Assembly: GCF_011075055.1 (NCBI RefSeq)
Contig: NC_058144.1
Location: 17,165,807-17,229,806, forward strand
Direction of reading: 5' to 3'
DNA length: 64,000 nucleotides
Source: Mangifera indica
Lineage: Eukaryota; Streptophyta; Magnoliopsida; Sapindales; Anacardiaceae
Shown here: piece by piece, positions 46,742-57,587 of the stretch
How positions within the stretch are numbered: position 1 is the stretch's first letter
Layout of the letters: the number at the start of each line of letters is the position of its first letter
Position numbers and translations under genes: made by a program
The notes under the pieces: generated by a model
Databases searched by the model: none
Seen by the model: only the letters and a program-made list of their open reading frames with translations
Told to the model about the DNA's origin: nothing

Positions 46742-47882
46742 TGTTAAGGTAAATTCCTAAGAGCCATATGAATTTAATATTTACAGATGTAATTTTATAT
46801 TAATAATTAATAAAATGATTGTTTGTTATTTAATTCATATATTGACTATTTTTATGATCATTAAAATAATTTGCCCTTAAAATAGTAGAATTATAATAAG
46901 GGGATCAGACGACTGATCATGAGAACCTTATATGCACGTTTAGTGGCCATCATAAAAATGCCTGTAATCATGATATTGCAATGAATAAGGGCATATGCAG
47001 TGATGATAAGATTATCATAGTGTTGAGTGACCCTACCCAAAGTGGTGATAATTCCCACGTGTCGAAGTTGCTGTAGAAAGCTTAGTGCAACACATAGGTG
47101 TACGTTATAGACGTGTTCATTAAACTAACTCGACTAGAAGATATCTATATGGATGATTACTCTGGTATATATAGAATAAATCCTTTGAACATGACAAGTG
47201 TATGTGATTGTTTGACTTAAGGTTGTCAGACCATTTCATGTAAGGATTGGTATAGTTTGACGCTATCTAATGTATCATCATAATCAGGGTAATTATAAAG
47301 GTAGTAATTAACCATATCATGAGATACATGGAGACTATAGTTCATTGATAAAAGATTCGTCACTCTTGAGCATAAGAGAAGATATCTCATATAAGAATAC
47401 TAAAAGATATCTATGACCACAATGGGATGAGGTTATACCTAATCCATGTCAGTTATTCATGTGTGTTAGTTCATACTAAGGAATCACTAAGATAGACATA
47501 TTTTTATGTCTCAGCCTTGAGAGATATTGGTTGACAAAATGATTGAATTGCATGTAAAAGCTTAAAAGATGTACATTGACATTTTGTCATCCGAGTGGCC
47601 ATGATGCTTTGCTAGAGACCAATCTTGGTATGTGTCCAAATTCACCCTAAATTTTGGCACTACCAGTTTAATGGGTCACATGTATAAAAGAATTGAATTG
47701 AACTTAGAGGAGTGAATTATTTGTTAACAATCCTAGTGTTCAAGTTTGAGAAAGAGATCACGAATGAACCAGGTTTACCCAATGGGTTGGGTTGAATAGA
47801 CTCAAGTTTGATTATGTCTTAACCAAGTGCCACATGTGCATTTTCTATGATAGTGTCAGCTATACAAATGCATGATGCTGGG

Positions 47883-50153
47883 TGTAGCATCCCTCCCTAG
47901 AAGTACTACCCATCAAAGGAGAAATGTTACGAATTAATATTCGGAGCGTCTATTTTTTTTTTCTTTTTTAAAAATACTTTAAAATAAACGCATCATTAAA
48001 AGTGTTTAGGAAGTATTCCAAGAAAACTAAAAATCTGGAAGCGAACAAAAGATGTATATACTCATATGAAGACTCATCTGAAAGTATATGAAAATAGGGA
48101 GTAATCATATGTAACTGTACCATAATCTCAAAAGTCAAAAGTCCATAAGAACATGCTACTGTATGCATGTAATATAAACCAGAGATAACCTGCTCCAGCT
48201 GGATCTACCTACGCTGACCTGACCCTGCCTCGCAGCTACCTCGATCACCTGTACCTGCAGTCAGGAAAGAAAAGGGAGTGAGTGATAAGAACACTCAGTA
48301 AGGGGAAAAATTAAGTAAACTATCCTTTTTTCCTGTTCTAACTCACTTTTGGGACTCAACCCCACATCCTAACCTCTATAAGAGATTGAGGGGGTAATTT
48401 AGTTCACTCTTTACTATTTGGGTCATACTTTGTCCCATCTGGTGTCTATTTAATACTTTCTGGAAGCTAACTATAGGGATTTGGCACTTTTTTTTTAAGC
48501 TCAAGCTCTTTTTCTTTCACTACACTATTTCTGACTCTGAATTAAGCTCTACTGCGAGCAGACCCTATTGGGGGTCTATGTCCTACTACGGACGTGTCCT
48601 ACTGCGGACGTGCCCTACTGCGGGCGGTGTAGTGTAAAGTGCCCCCTCATAGTTCATAGCATACATACGGGTCTTATATTTTACTAAATTTGCCTCCATT
48701 TAATTTTATTCATAACTCACCAGACATTACTCTTGGGACGACCCCTAAATCTTGAGTCCCAAATTCTTTTTCTTATTTTTCTTTCTTTTTCTTTCCTTCT
48801 TTTCTTTCCTTTCCTTTCCTTTCTTTCCTTTCTTCTTCCTTTTCTTTCTTTCTTTCTTTCTTTCCTTCTTTCTTTCCTGCCCAGAATTGCAAAACACTGT
48901 TCACAGAACAGTCATTTAACAGGGCAACCGTCTTTTTCATACAATTTAACATCCCAAACGGTTTCTAATTCATACAAGCTATATATCATTGGAAAGAGGA
49001 TTCAAAGAGCTTTCCAAGGACCTATAATAGCACTCATAATTCAATAGATAAGGCAGTCAAAACGTGAGCTAAACTCAGTGATAAAATTACGAAATACTGT
49101 TCACAGAACAGACATTTAGCAGGGCAGCATACTTTTTATACAATTTAACAGCCCAAATGGTTTCTAATTCATACAAACTATATATCGTTGAAAAGAGGAT
49201 TCCAAGATATTTCCAACAAGCTATAATAGCACTCATAATTCATTCAATCAGGCAGTCAAAACAGCAGATAAATTCAGTGGCAAAAACTGCCTCCCCTGTT
49301 TTTCTTTAGTAAAACAGTCCTTTCGGTTTATACGATCTTTAACAGTCCAAATGATCTCTAATTCATACAAGCTATATATCATTAGAAAGAGGATTCAAAG
49401 AGCTTTCCAACAAGATATAATAGCACTCATAATTCATTCAATAAGGCAGCCAAAACATGGGACAAACGCAGTGGCAAAAACTGTAAATATTCTGTAACTT
49501 TCTGCCATGAACAAAATCACATACATAGACATCCCAAATGGCAAAACAACATTCCTCAACATCAAAATCAACATATATAATATAGATCTAAGGAACCAAA
49601 ACCCTAAAACATGTCACATATCAAGGAGGAAACCCCTTACCTTGCTTTAAGCCAAATCTTTGAAAGTTGGCTTCCTCCTCTTTGTTTTGCTTCCTTTATC
49701 ACCAAGATCACTTTAAATCAATACCAAAACACTCTAACATATTCACATAACATGCATATAAACATAGATAAAAGAAGAAGGAAGGAGATCTTTGGTTACC
49801 AAAGCTTCCAAGTGCTTCCTTTTCTTTTCTTATCTTCCAACTCCCTCAAATCCTTCCTTTTTCTTCAAGAAAGCAAAGGAAAAAACATGAAAAATGGTGG
49901 CTGCTGGAGTTTCTTACGGGAGAAGATGTAAAATGATGGAAAAGTCTTCTCTTTCTCTTTATATCTAAACCTTATCTCTTTCTCTTTTTCTCTTTTCCCT
50001 TTTTGCCCTTTTTTTGCATTTATATATATATATATTTATTTATGCATATATATATAAAAGCACACCCCTACATATATATATTTAAAATGAGAAAAATCTC
50101 AAAACAGGGTCAAAAGACATAATTACCCCTGAAATATACTTGAGGGTATTACA
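47883..50153 (-). mobile_element. Solo LTR of the long-LTR gypsy family
   Basis: Inverted full-length copy of the 5136-7449 LTR: starts TGTAGCATCCCTCCCTAG and ends GAGGGTATTACA on plus. Flanked by a perfect 5-bp duplication CTGGG (47878-47882 and 50154-50158). A solo LTR bounded by its own duplication arises by recombination between the two LTRs of a full element. It has more differences than the 5136-14505 LTRs have from each other. Confidence 0.95.
48546..48625 (-). repeat. Hairpin array, solo LTR copy (five units)
   Basis: On plus: GCTC/GAGC, GACCC/GGGTC, GTCC/GGAC, GTCC/GGAC and GCCC/GGGC arms around 6-base loops (TACTGC, TATTGG, TACTAC). One GCTC unit is missing relative to the other two copies. 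All five stems remain fully paired. Confidence 0.88.
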
Positions 50154-50668
50154 CTGGGTGACACCATGAAATAAAGCTTGCTTGTTGGCACACTTAAGTC
50201 TGCCAGTTGTGCACATGTGTTAAGGGTGTCATGCACAATTGAAATTCCAGCCATGCTTGGACACCTACATATATGAAATAAAAGGCATAATTTTTTTGCT
50301 AAATACACAATAAACACATAATGAAACCCAACCATTGTTCTTTTGTTTTCTTTTATTCCCATGAACGTCGAGAGTTCAATCAAGAGCCCTAATAGCTTTT
50401 TTGCCTGAATTTCTTTTGCTTGTGTTCATGCTTTGCATGGATATCATGGTGCCACCTTTTGAGGGTTGGGTAGCATTCAGTTTCAAGCCACATGAAGATT
50501 TAGAGGAGTCATCAACATATGTATAAATCTAAAACACCTTATAATTGTTTTACATATTTATGAATATATATTTTAAAATGGGTATCCTAGTTAGAGTTTT
50601 TCAGGTTTGTTTGATTTTAAAATTTTAAAATTTTACTATGCTACCGGTTATCGATGCCTTGAAGACCA

Positions 50669-51551
50669 TATAACTTCTTAGTGACAAAGCACTAATAAAC
50701 ATCAATGATATATTATAACTTGTCAAAAAGAATCGTTTGAGTATGCAATTAGATCATACTATGTGATCATGACTATATAACCAAAACAATGTTTCAATAC
50801 TGCTAAATTAAATAAACCATTTTTAGAGTTGAACTTCAAGATTTAATATGCCTTCAAAGCCTTGCTTTTCAAATGCTTCATACTAGTCTTCCATCGTAGA
50901 ATTTATTATGTTGGACAATCACATATGATGTACTAATTACTTATATTCTATTATACGACTTGATTATTAATATCATTGTTTACTTATGTAGTTATTTCAT
51001 CTTTCTTCATAAATCAAGAAAGTGTCTATATTCCTTCTAAAAAATACAATGGCATACTCATAAGTATTATCCATCAACTTTAACTTGGACGTGATTGATA
51101 TCTCCCAAGAGTGCTTAAAGTATTTGGGATATCAGTGTATACCATAATGTACCTGATAATTATAATAAATGATATTAATGCAACTTAAATAATATTTTCT
51201 CTCACTACTTTTGTCTCATAAACACAATCCCTCATAGTGACATACAATATGTGATGTGAAAAATCCTTGGATTTTTACTGAGTTTTTTGAGCATTTTATC
51301 CATGTATACAATTCGACTTAAATTTATAAACGAATTGAGTTTAAACTGATTCAAATATTTGAGTTTGAGTCATTTAGATTGAATCCAAAGAAAATTATTT
51401 TCTTGTCAAGTTTGAGTTTTGATTCATAAATCTTGTACTAACTCAATTGAATTTGTTTTTTTTTTCAAACCGAACATTACTCAAACTGTATTTAAAGTAG
51501 ATCCCACACCTACATGACACATACTAGATTGACTTTTACTAGACTAGCATG
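50669..51551. other. AT-rich intergenic sequence, nothing recognised
   Basis: No coding, repeat-end or RNA-gene signal stands out between the copia LTR and the hAT-like MITE. Confidence 0.6.
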
Positions 51552-51943
51552 TAGGGTTGGATACGAGCCGAACCGAACATGAATAGGGCCTGACTCGTTT
51601 TCGATGAGCCTAAGCTCGGGCTCGTCGAACTCGTTAAATATATGTTCATGTTCGACTCGTTTCATAATTTTAGTGTTCGGGCTCGCGCTTGCAGGTCAAG
51701 CTCAGCAGCTTAGCTTCAGACTTGTATTTTAGGGAATAAACAATGTCATTTATTTCAAGTTAAAATTTTTTTCATTTGAGTAAGTGACTCGTGAGCTAAG
51801 CGCGACTCGCTCAACCTATGCTTGGATTCGGGTTCGTGTTTGTTTTTCGTTTAAAATCTAGGCTCGTGTTCGTATTTGAATTTGTTTAAGGGAACCTCGG
51901 CTTAGGTTCGTTCAAGCAAAAGCTCGTTTCGAATCCACTCCGA
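51552..51943. mobile_element. hAT-like MITE, 392 bp, upstream of the FRL3-like gene
   Basis: Starts TAGGGTTGGATACGAGCCGA and ends TCGAATCCACTCCGA, imperfect inverted repeats of hAT style. Bases outside (CTAGCATG 51544-51551, TTCGCATG 51944-51951) match at six of eight, fitting an aged 8-bp duplication. The interior is rich in GGCTCG/GAGCTC words. It ends about 134 bp before the TATA box. Confidence 0.7.
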
Positions 51944-52076
51944 TTCGCATGAAACCTTTTCCAAACTTGAGGAAGAAAGTGTTATTAACCGTTTAAAAAA
52001 AAAAAAAAAAGAGGGACGAGCATAGGACGGGGCTGCTGTGACTGTGACTGTGAGTAGCGTGACTCGCCAGTGACAA

Positions 52077-52083
52077 TATAAAA
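52077..52083 (+). promoter_or_regulatory. Probable TATA box of the FRL3-like gene
   Basis: TATAAAA is followed by a CT-rich stretch (TCTCTCTTTG), common near plant transcription starts. A start near 52105-52115 would give a leader consistent with the splice donor at 52228. Confidence 0.55.
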
Positions 52084-52167
52084 TCTCTCTTTGTTGCTCT
52101 CAACAAAACTTTCTCTCTCCTAGGGGTCGAGATTGCAGGCAGATTCGTAGCAGCCACACAAAACAAA

Positions 52168-52176
52168 ATGGATTGA
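52168..52176 (+). CDS. Minimal upstream ORF, Met-Asp-stop
   Basis: ATGGATTGA lies in the predicted first leader exon, in context AACAAAATGG (A at -3, G at +4), which favours initiation. After splicing 52228-53530 it would be the only upstream AUG before the main start. Depends on the inferred leader. Confidence 0.4.
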   Translation: MD

Positions 52177-52227
52177 TACTTTTTATTTCCGCCCAAATTT
52201 TTGCAATTTCCACCCCCTTTTCCGACG

Positions 52228-53530
52228 GTAATTTCATCTCCCTAATGTTTAATTTACTGCCTGTTTTCTTTATTTATTTTTTAATGCTTGTTTTCTTCAG
52301 ATCGGGTGTGTTTGTTTCCTTGGAAACATCAATTTCTCTTTCCAAGAAATTTGTTTCTTGTCGTCTTACGTGACGTACCGCTTTTTTAGTAGTTTTTGTG
52401 AGAATTGTGTTGATTAAGTTTTCTTTTTATTGTATTTTTGTGGGTTTTGTTTCAATTTCGCTTTTATGATGATCTTTTGCTGTTTCGCGGCTTTGTTTTG
52501 TTAGTGTTTTTGTGTTTTGTATCTCGAATTTGGCGATCTCTTGGTCATTGGGCTTGTTGAGTTGCCGGTAAGGTGACCAAGTTTTTTGTATTTAATTCTA
52601 TGAGTGGTTGATTTTAACGAGCTAATTGTTTGCTAAATAAATATTTTGCAATTGTGATATTGTCGTGTTTACTATATTTAGTTGGTGAATAATTTGGGTG
52701 TTTGTGGGGTTTGCTTATGTTTTTCGGAGTTTTAAAAATTTTCCATATTTGGTCTTTATTGCAGGTTTAATTTAATTTAATTATTTTTATTTTTTTTACA
52801 TTTAAACCCCATGGAGCTAGATTGTAAGTGAAGAGACATTATATTTGGATAGAAGTACATTGAGTCTATTCTGGAGCAGTTGACCTTGATTTGTAGTGTT
52901 TTTTTCAATGTGAGTGTGTGAGTGGTGTTCTGTTGTAATTGGAGTTGGAGCATGTTGAGAGTTGTTTACATGCATTTATGGAAGATGGGATCACATGGAA
53001 TTGTTGCTAAAAGATATTGAAAAGTTTGGTAATCAAGCTTACTGTACCCAGGGCAGTGTCTCGTCTTGTGGTTTGATGGTACCGAAATGTGGCCCTTGCA
53101 AGAGTTGTAGTGTTGTTTTAACAAATTTTTACTGTTGTATTTATGGGTATTTTTTTGTGGGACATTGAAATATCAGAAACCAAAATTTTCTTGTTTGGTC
53201 ATTACTGTAAATATTTTATCTAGCTTTGGCCATTATATAGATTTAAATTTTGGTAATTTTCAAGTTTTTATTGTGTGCTATAGTCATTTTAATCTTTTGG
53301 CTATAATATATTATCATTTTTGTTATTTATATGATGTTCATTGTTCTACTCACATGTCAATGATGTATTCCTTGTTTCATTATCCGTTCCCCATTTTTCT
53401 TCTAGGTTTCATTTTAATCTTTTGTCTATAATATATTATCATTTTTGTTATTTATACAATGGTCATTGTTCTACTTGGATGTCAATGATGTATTCTTTGT
53501 TTCATTATGTGTTCTCCATTTTCCTTCTAG
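52228..53530 (+). other. Probable 5' UTR intron of the FRL3-like gene
   Basis: A donor-like GTAATT follows TCCGACG at 52228. The acceptor TTTTCCTTCTAG ends at 53530, nine bases before the start codon. The interval is T-rich and without a conserved ORF. FRI-family genes commonly have short leaders, so an mRNA would be needed to confirm this intron. Confidence 0.6.
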
Positions 53531-53534
53531 GTTT
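53285..53534 (+). repeat. 125-bp tandem duplication carrying the splice acceptor
   Basis: 53285-53409 and 53410-53534 are near-identical. Each ends in a pyrimidine tract, TTCTAG and GTTTC, so the presumed 3' splice site exists twice (AG at 53404-53405 and 53529-53530). Confidence 0.9.
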
Positions 53535-53539
53535 CTGCA

Positions 53540-56305
53540 ATGGAAGACAGCCAATCAGTTGCTATGCTCATGGACTCTACAACCTCTAAGATACAGCAGC
53601 TTCAGAAGGCATTTGCTGAACTGGAAAGTCACCGGGCAATAACCCTTAATTTAAAGTGGAAAGAACTTGAAGAACATTTCCATGGGCTTGAGAAGTCCTT
53701 AAAGAGACGCTTTCATGAGCTGGAAGACCAAGAAAGGGAGTTTGAAACCAAAACAAGGAAAGCGCAAGAAATGTTGCAGAAGCGGGAAGCTGCTGTTGGG
53801 GCCAAGGAGCATGCCTCTTTGGAGAAGCTCCAAAAGAAGCGAGATGCTGCTGTCTTTGCCATTACTACTTCTCTAGAGAAGCAGAGGAAAGTATCATCTG
53901 CAGAGCCTACTTTTGTTAGCAATGATGGTGAAATCAGGGCAGCAACTGTGGAAGACAAAACAGTGGATTCTATGTCTGTTGAAAGTAACCTGCAAAGTGT
54001 TAAAACCTCTTCTGAGAGAGAAAACATCGAGCTGAAGGTTTATCCACATTTATTCAAACTGTGTGAAGAGATGGACTCAGAGGGCTTGCATAAATTCATA
54101 TCAGACAATCGTAAGAACCTTGCTGCCTTGAAGGAAGAGATTCCACTTGCATTAAAGGCTGCAGCAGATCCAGCCTGCTTGGTGTTGGACTCTTTGGAAG
54201 GGTTTTATCTTGTGGAAGTGCCAAATGTAGATGGAAAGAAAGATTCAATCTTGTTGGGTCTCCGCAGAACCTGCATTATGTTGATGGAATGCCTTAGCAT
54301 TTTGCTAGCAAATCTGGATATGGTTTCTCTTTCAGCAGTAATCTCTGAAAATGTGAAGAAGCAAGCAAAGGCAATTGCTGAAGATTGGAAACCTAAGTTG
54401 GATGCTCTTGATGTTGATGCTAGCAGTGGGAACTCCTTGGAGGCTCATGCATTCCTGCAACTTCTGGCCACTTTTGGTATTGCTTCTGGTTTTAATGAGG
54501 AAGAATTATCAAGGCTCATACCAATGGTCTCTCGTCGCCGCCAGACAGCTGATTTATGTCGCTCCCTTGGGTTATCAGAAAAAATGCCAGGTTTGTTCTT
54601 TGATCTGTCTGAAAAGTTGGAAAATGTGGTTGAAATCTTTTTTTTTTTTTCAAAAGAAATTCAAATTAAGGTTTCATAAGTGCGGTAGAAGTTCGAATCC
54701 AGACTTTTCCCTCAAAATTCTAATGCTCTACTAGTCTTTTTAACCCCTGATTCTGTGGTTGAAATCTGGATGCATGCCATTTCGGTGGAAAACTTACCAA
54801 CCATCAATGATAACATATTTTTACCAAATCGTTGTGTGGTTGATAATATTCTGAACAAATGAAAATACTATGTCGTTTGTCTTAGGATTTGTATGGATGG
54901 TCATTGGTTATCAGATAGTTATCATGATGGTGAGTCTGAATTTGGGCTTTTGGTATTGTCAAATGAAGGTTATCCATACAATGCTGTCATCTCTCTAAAG
55001 GCCCCAAATGATTTTGAACACCAGACTTAAAATTCCATTTTTGCTGAAATTATAGATGTGTGTATATGTATTTTATTGTTAAGGTGAATGGCACCTGAGT
55101 TACTTTTGTTTTGATTGATGTTATTATCCATGATAGTCACGTGGTACAATCATTTTTTGGTGAGAATCAAAGATCAATTGAACATCTTGTATATCATTGA
55201 ATTTGGCTTCCGCATCTTATGGAGTAAGTTAATGATGATGAAATATTCATTGTGAAATGTATACTACTGAGATTCATAACCCTGTTGATTGATTCAACAT
55301 ATTGATACATGTTGGTTGATAAGATTGAGTATTTATATTCACATCTGTCAGTTTTTGTTTTCTTCAGTGCTTTTTATTGTTTTCTTTGTGGATCTGATCG
55401 CCTATACAGGTGTTATCAAAGCTCTGGTTAATAGTGGAAGGCAAATTGATGCGGTTAACCTGGCTTTTGCATTTCAGCTTACCGAGCAATTCTCACCTGT
55501 GCCTCTACTGAAATCCTACTTGAAGGAGGTTAGAAAGGCTTCTTCCCCAGGCAAGGTTGGAAATGTCTCTCCCACTGCAGAGGTTTGTTTCTTCATCAAA
55601 TAACCTGCTTTTATAATTAAGTACATTTGGGTCTCACACATCCAATATATGTTATGTGGAATGTAACGCTAGAAAAAATGGATCTATGTCAAATTATTAA
55701 CATCAATCACATATGACACTGCACATCAGTGCTAGCAATTATGCAGAAATGTTCAAGGTGATACTTTGATTTGAGGTATTCTGATAATCAAACTGGTGCA
55801 TTATAAATGAGCTGTTACTTGTATAACATTGTGCGACATCTGTAGATGCACTTGCATTCATTTGACATTCGTTCTTGTGCTTCAGTCTGAGGTCAGTGAA
55901 AGGGAGCTAACTGCTCTTAAAGCTGTGATCAAATGCATTGAAGAGCATAACCTTGAAGAGCAGTATCCCATGGACCCACTCCAGAAACGTGTTGTCCAAA
56001 TAGAGAAAGCTAAGGCTGATAAGAAAAGGGCTACCGAAGCGACGAAGCCTCAACCAAAGAGACCCCGTGCCAACGGTGCAGGATATGGGCCTCGAGTCAC
56101 TAATGTTGCTGCTGACAAGACATTCTATCCTACTAGAGTCACAGACAGATATCCACAGTATGTGTATGATAGACCTTACGTTTACACTGGACCTGCTGAC
56201 AACCGTGGCCTGTCTCTTCTGGGTTCTGCTACTTACAGCTTCTCTCCCAGTCATGGCAGCTACTTTGGAAATGGCTACCAGTACCAGACCCCTTATCTTC
56301 ACTAA
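53540..56305 (+). CDS. FRL3: FRIGIDA-like protein 3 homolog, three exons, 547 aa
   Basis: Exons 53540-54590, 55410-55582 and 55886-56305; both introns have GT...AG borders and keep frame. FRIGIDA-family proteins are plant nuclear scaffold-type proteins linked to chromatin and flowering-time control; FRL3's exact role is less clear than FRI's. An N-terminal coiled coil (about residues 15-110; KIQQLQKAFAELESH, KWKELEEHFHGLEKSLKRRF) precedes the Frigida domain (about 170-400; GLHKFISDNRKNLAALKEEI, RRTCIMLMECLSILL, VSRRRQTADLCRSLGL, AVNLAFAFQLTEQFSP). A basic, NLS-like stretch (KADKKRA, PKRPR, about 447-466) and a Tyr/Gly-rich tail follow. Similarity to Arabidopsis FRL3 runs throughout. The start is the first ATG after the acceptor and begins the conserved N terminus. 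No defects seen; this is the only intact host gene here. Confidence 0.95.
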
Positions 56306-56639
56306 TTGGGCAAAGATGGCAGAAAGCAAAAGGTGACTATGATCCTCGTTTGACTATTAGCCTTTAACCACTGAGCTCCCTTTACCCTTGCAGTGTATGA
56401 ATGAATTTAGTATTTGATTTTAAAAAAACTGAAAAAAAAATGCATGTTAATTTAGTCTACTGTTGTACAAGAAGATATTTTGATCCTCTAATATATGACT
56501 TTGTTTCTGTATGTATATTTGTTTTGTCATATTTTAATGGTTTGCTTTGATTCGGTACGGAAAAGACTATTAAGCAAACTAGTTACCGCATATTTTGTTG
56601 AATTGGAGTGAAATCAAGCAGCGTATAGGTGATGTGTCG
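56306..56639 (+). other. 3' flank and probable 3' UTR of the FRL3-like gene
   Basis: AT-rich sequence between the stop codon and the LTR of the next retrotransposon. I see no clear AATAAA signal; TATATGAC/TGTATGTATA-type T-rich stretches near 56490-56530 could serve as plant polyadenylation elements. Confidence 0.4.
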
Positions 56640-56960
56640 TAATTTGGATCAAAGAAAGGTTTAGAAGGTTCAGGAAAAGATTACACAGGATCAGAGAATG
56701 AGAAGGAAAATCATTTGTTATGCGTTGAAAACTTATTTTGCCCAGCACTATTATTTCTTTTTAAACAAGGATTATACAATTACACAAAAAGACAACATTT
56801 ATGCATATTCAACAAACGACACCACATTATTTATCATTACATTGACCACGTTCCAAAACGACATCGTAGCCTCACTTAATATTCACCTCCAATTGACACC
56901 GTATCTTCTAACGACCATTTGTATTTTGCGTGCCACCTTTTTCCTGTAGATCATCTTGTA
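56640..56960 (-). repeat. 3' LTR of the short-LTR gypsy element
   Basis: Matches 62175-62520: shared GGTTTAGAAGGTTCAGGAAA, AAACAAGGATTATAC and CAACATTTATGCATATTC. The right edge is approximate. Confidence 0.85.
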
Positions 56961-56984
56961 TTGTACCAAAATTCAGCAAGTGAT

Positions 56985-57587
56985 AACCAGTGTATCTAAG
57001 TGTGGGGAAGCTTTTTAGCCATACACCGCAAATAAGCCTCTAAACATCAGTTAACAACCTCAGATTAACCATCCATTCGAAGTTGGTAGGCAATGGAATA
57101 TTGCAACTCAACACCCTACAATGTAAAAAGTTCCTTCCCAAAAGTCGCTAAGGAAAGTAACAGCTTTGTCACTCACAATAGTATGTGGATTCCCATGAAG
57201 CTTGTACACGTTATAAAGGAAAAGTTGTGCCACCATTTAAGCAGAGAAAGGATGTTTTAGAGCCATGAAATGGGTGTATTTTGTGAGAAGGTCTACTACA
57301 ACAAAAATCATAGATTTTTCTCCTGACTTGGGAAGGCCTTCAACAAAGTCCATTGTGAGGTCTGAAAAAACACCAACACGCATGGACAATGGTTGTAAAA
57401 GGCCGAGAAAGGCAACATTTTCAAGTTTATACCTTTAGAAGATAGGACACCCCAAATGTAATTCCTAACAGACTTTCACATCCCTTTCCAATATACCATA
57501 GATGACAATCTCTTCATTATTGTAATCACATTAGAGTAGGCCCTGAGAGGTATATTATGGAATAAAGAGAGTAACTGCTGTTACAAC
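56985..57587 (-). pseudogene. Ty3/gypsy integrase core fragment
   Basis: On the minus strand: LLSLFHNIPL, MKRLSSMVYWKGM (zinc region), then MDFVEGLPKSGEKSMIF with the first catalytic Asp, then LHGNPHTIVSDKAVTF with the second. The third acidic region is broken by stops and a frameshift. It is continuous in sense with 59040-59220 once the hAT-like insert is removed. Confidence 0.82.

Larger units (their letters stand above)
46742..50668 (+). repeat. Copia LTR D (solo or truncated), interrupted by a gypsy solo LTR
   Basis: Starts TGTTAAGGTAAATTCC and is collinear with the copia C LTR up to 47882. The gypsy solo LTR then intervenes, and D resumes at 50154-50668. No primer site or gag follows, so it is a solo or truncated LTR. 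I found no convincing target duplication. Confidence 0.85.

Noticed and set aside
53341..54734. ORFs overlapping the FRL3-like gene in other frames (53341-53589, 53445-53642, 53713-54027, 54375-54734, 55907-56336)
   Set aside because: Shadows of the conserved exons or products of the duplicated intron end.
57060..57460. A separate host gene resembling integrase
   Set aside because: The order, orientation and flanking LTRs show it is part of the short-LTR gypsy element.
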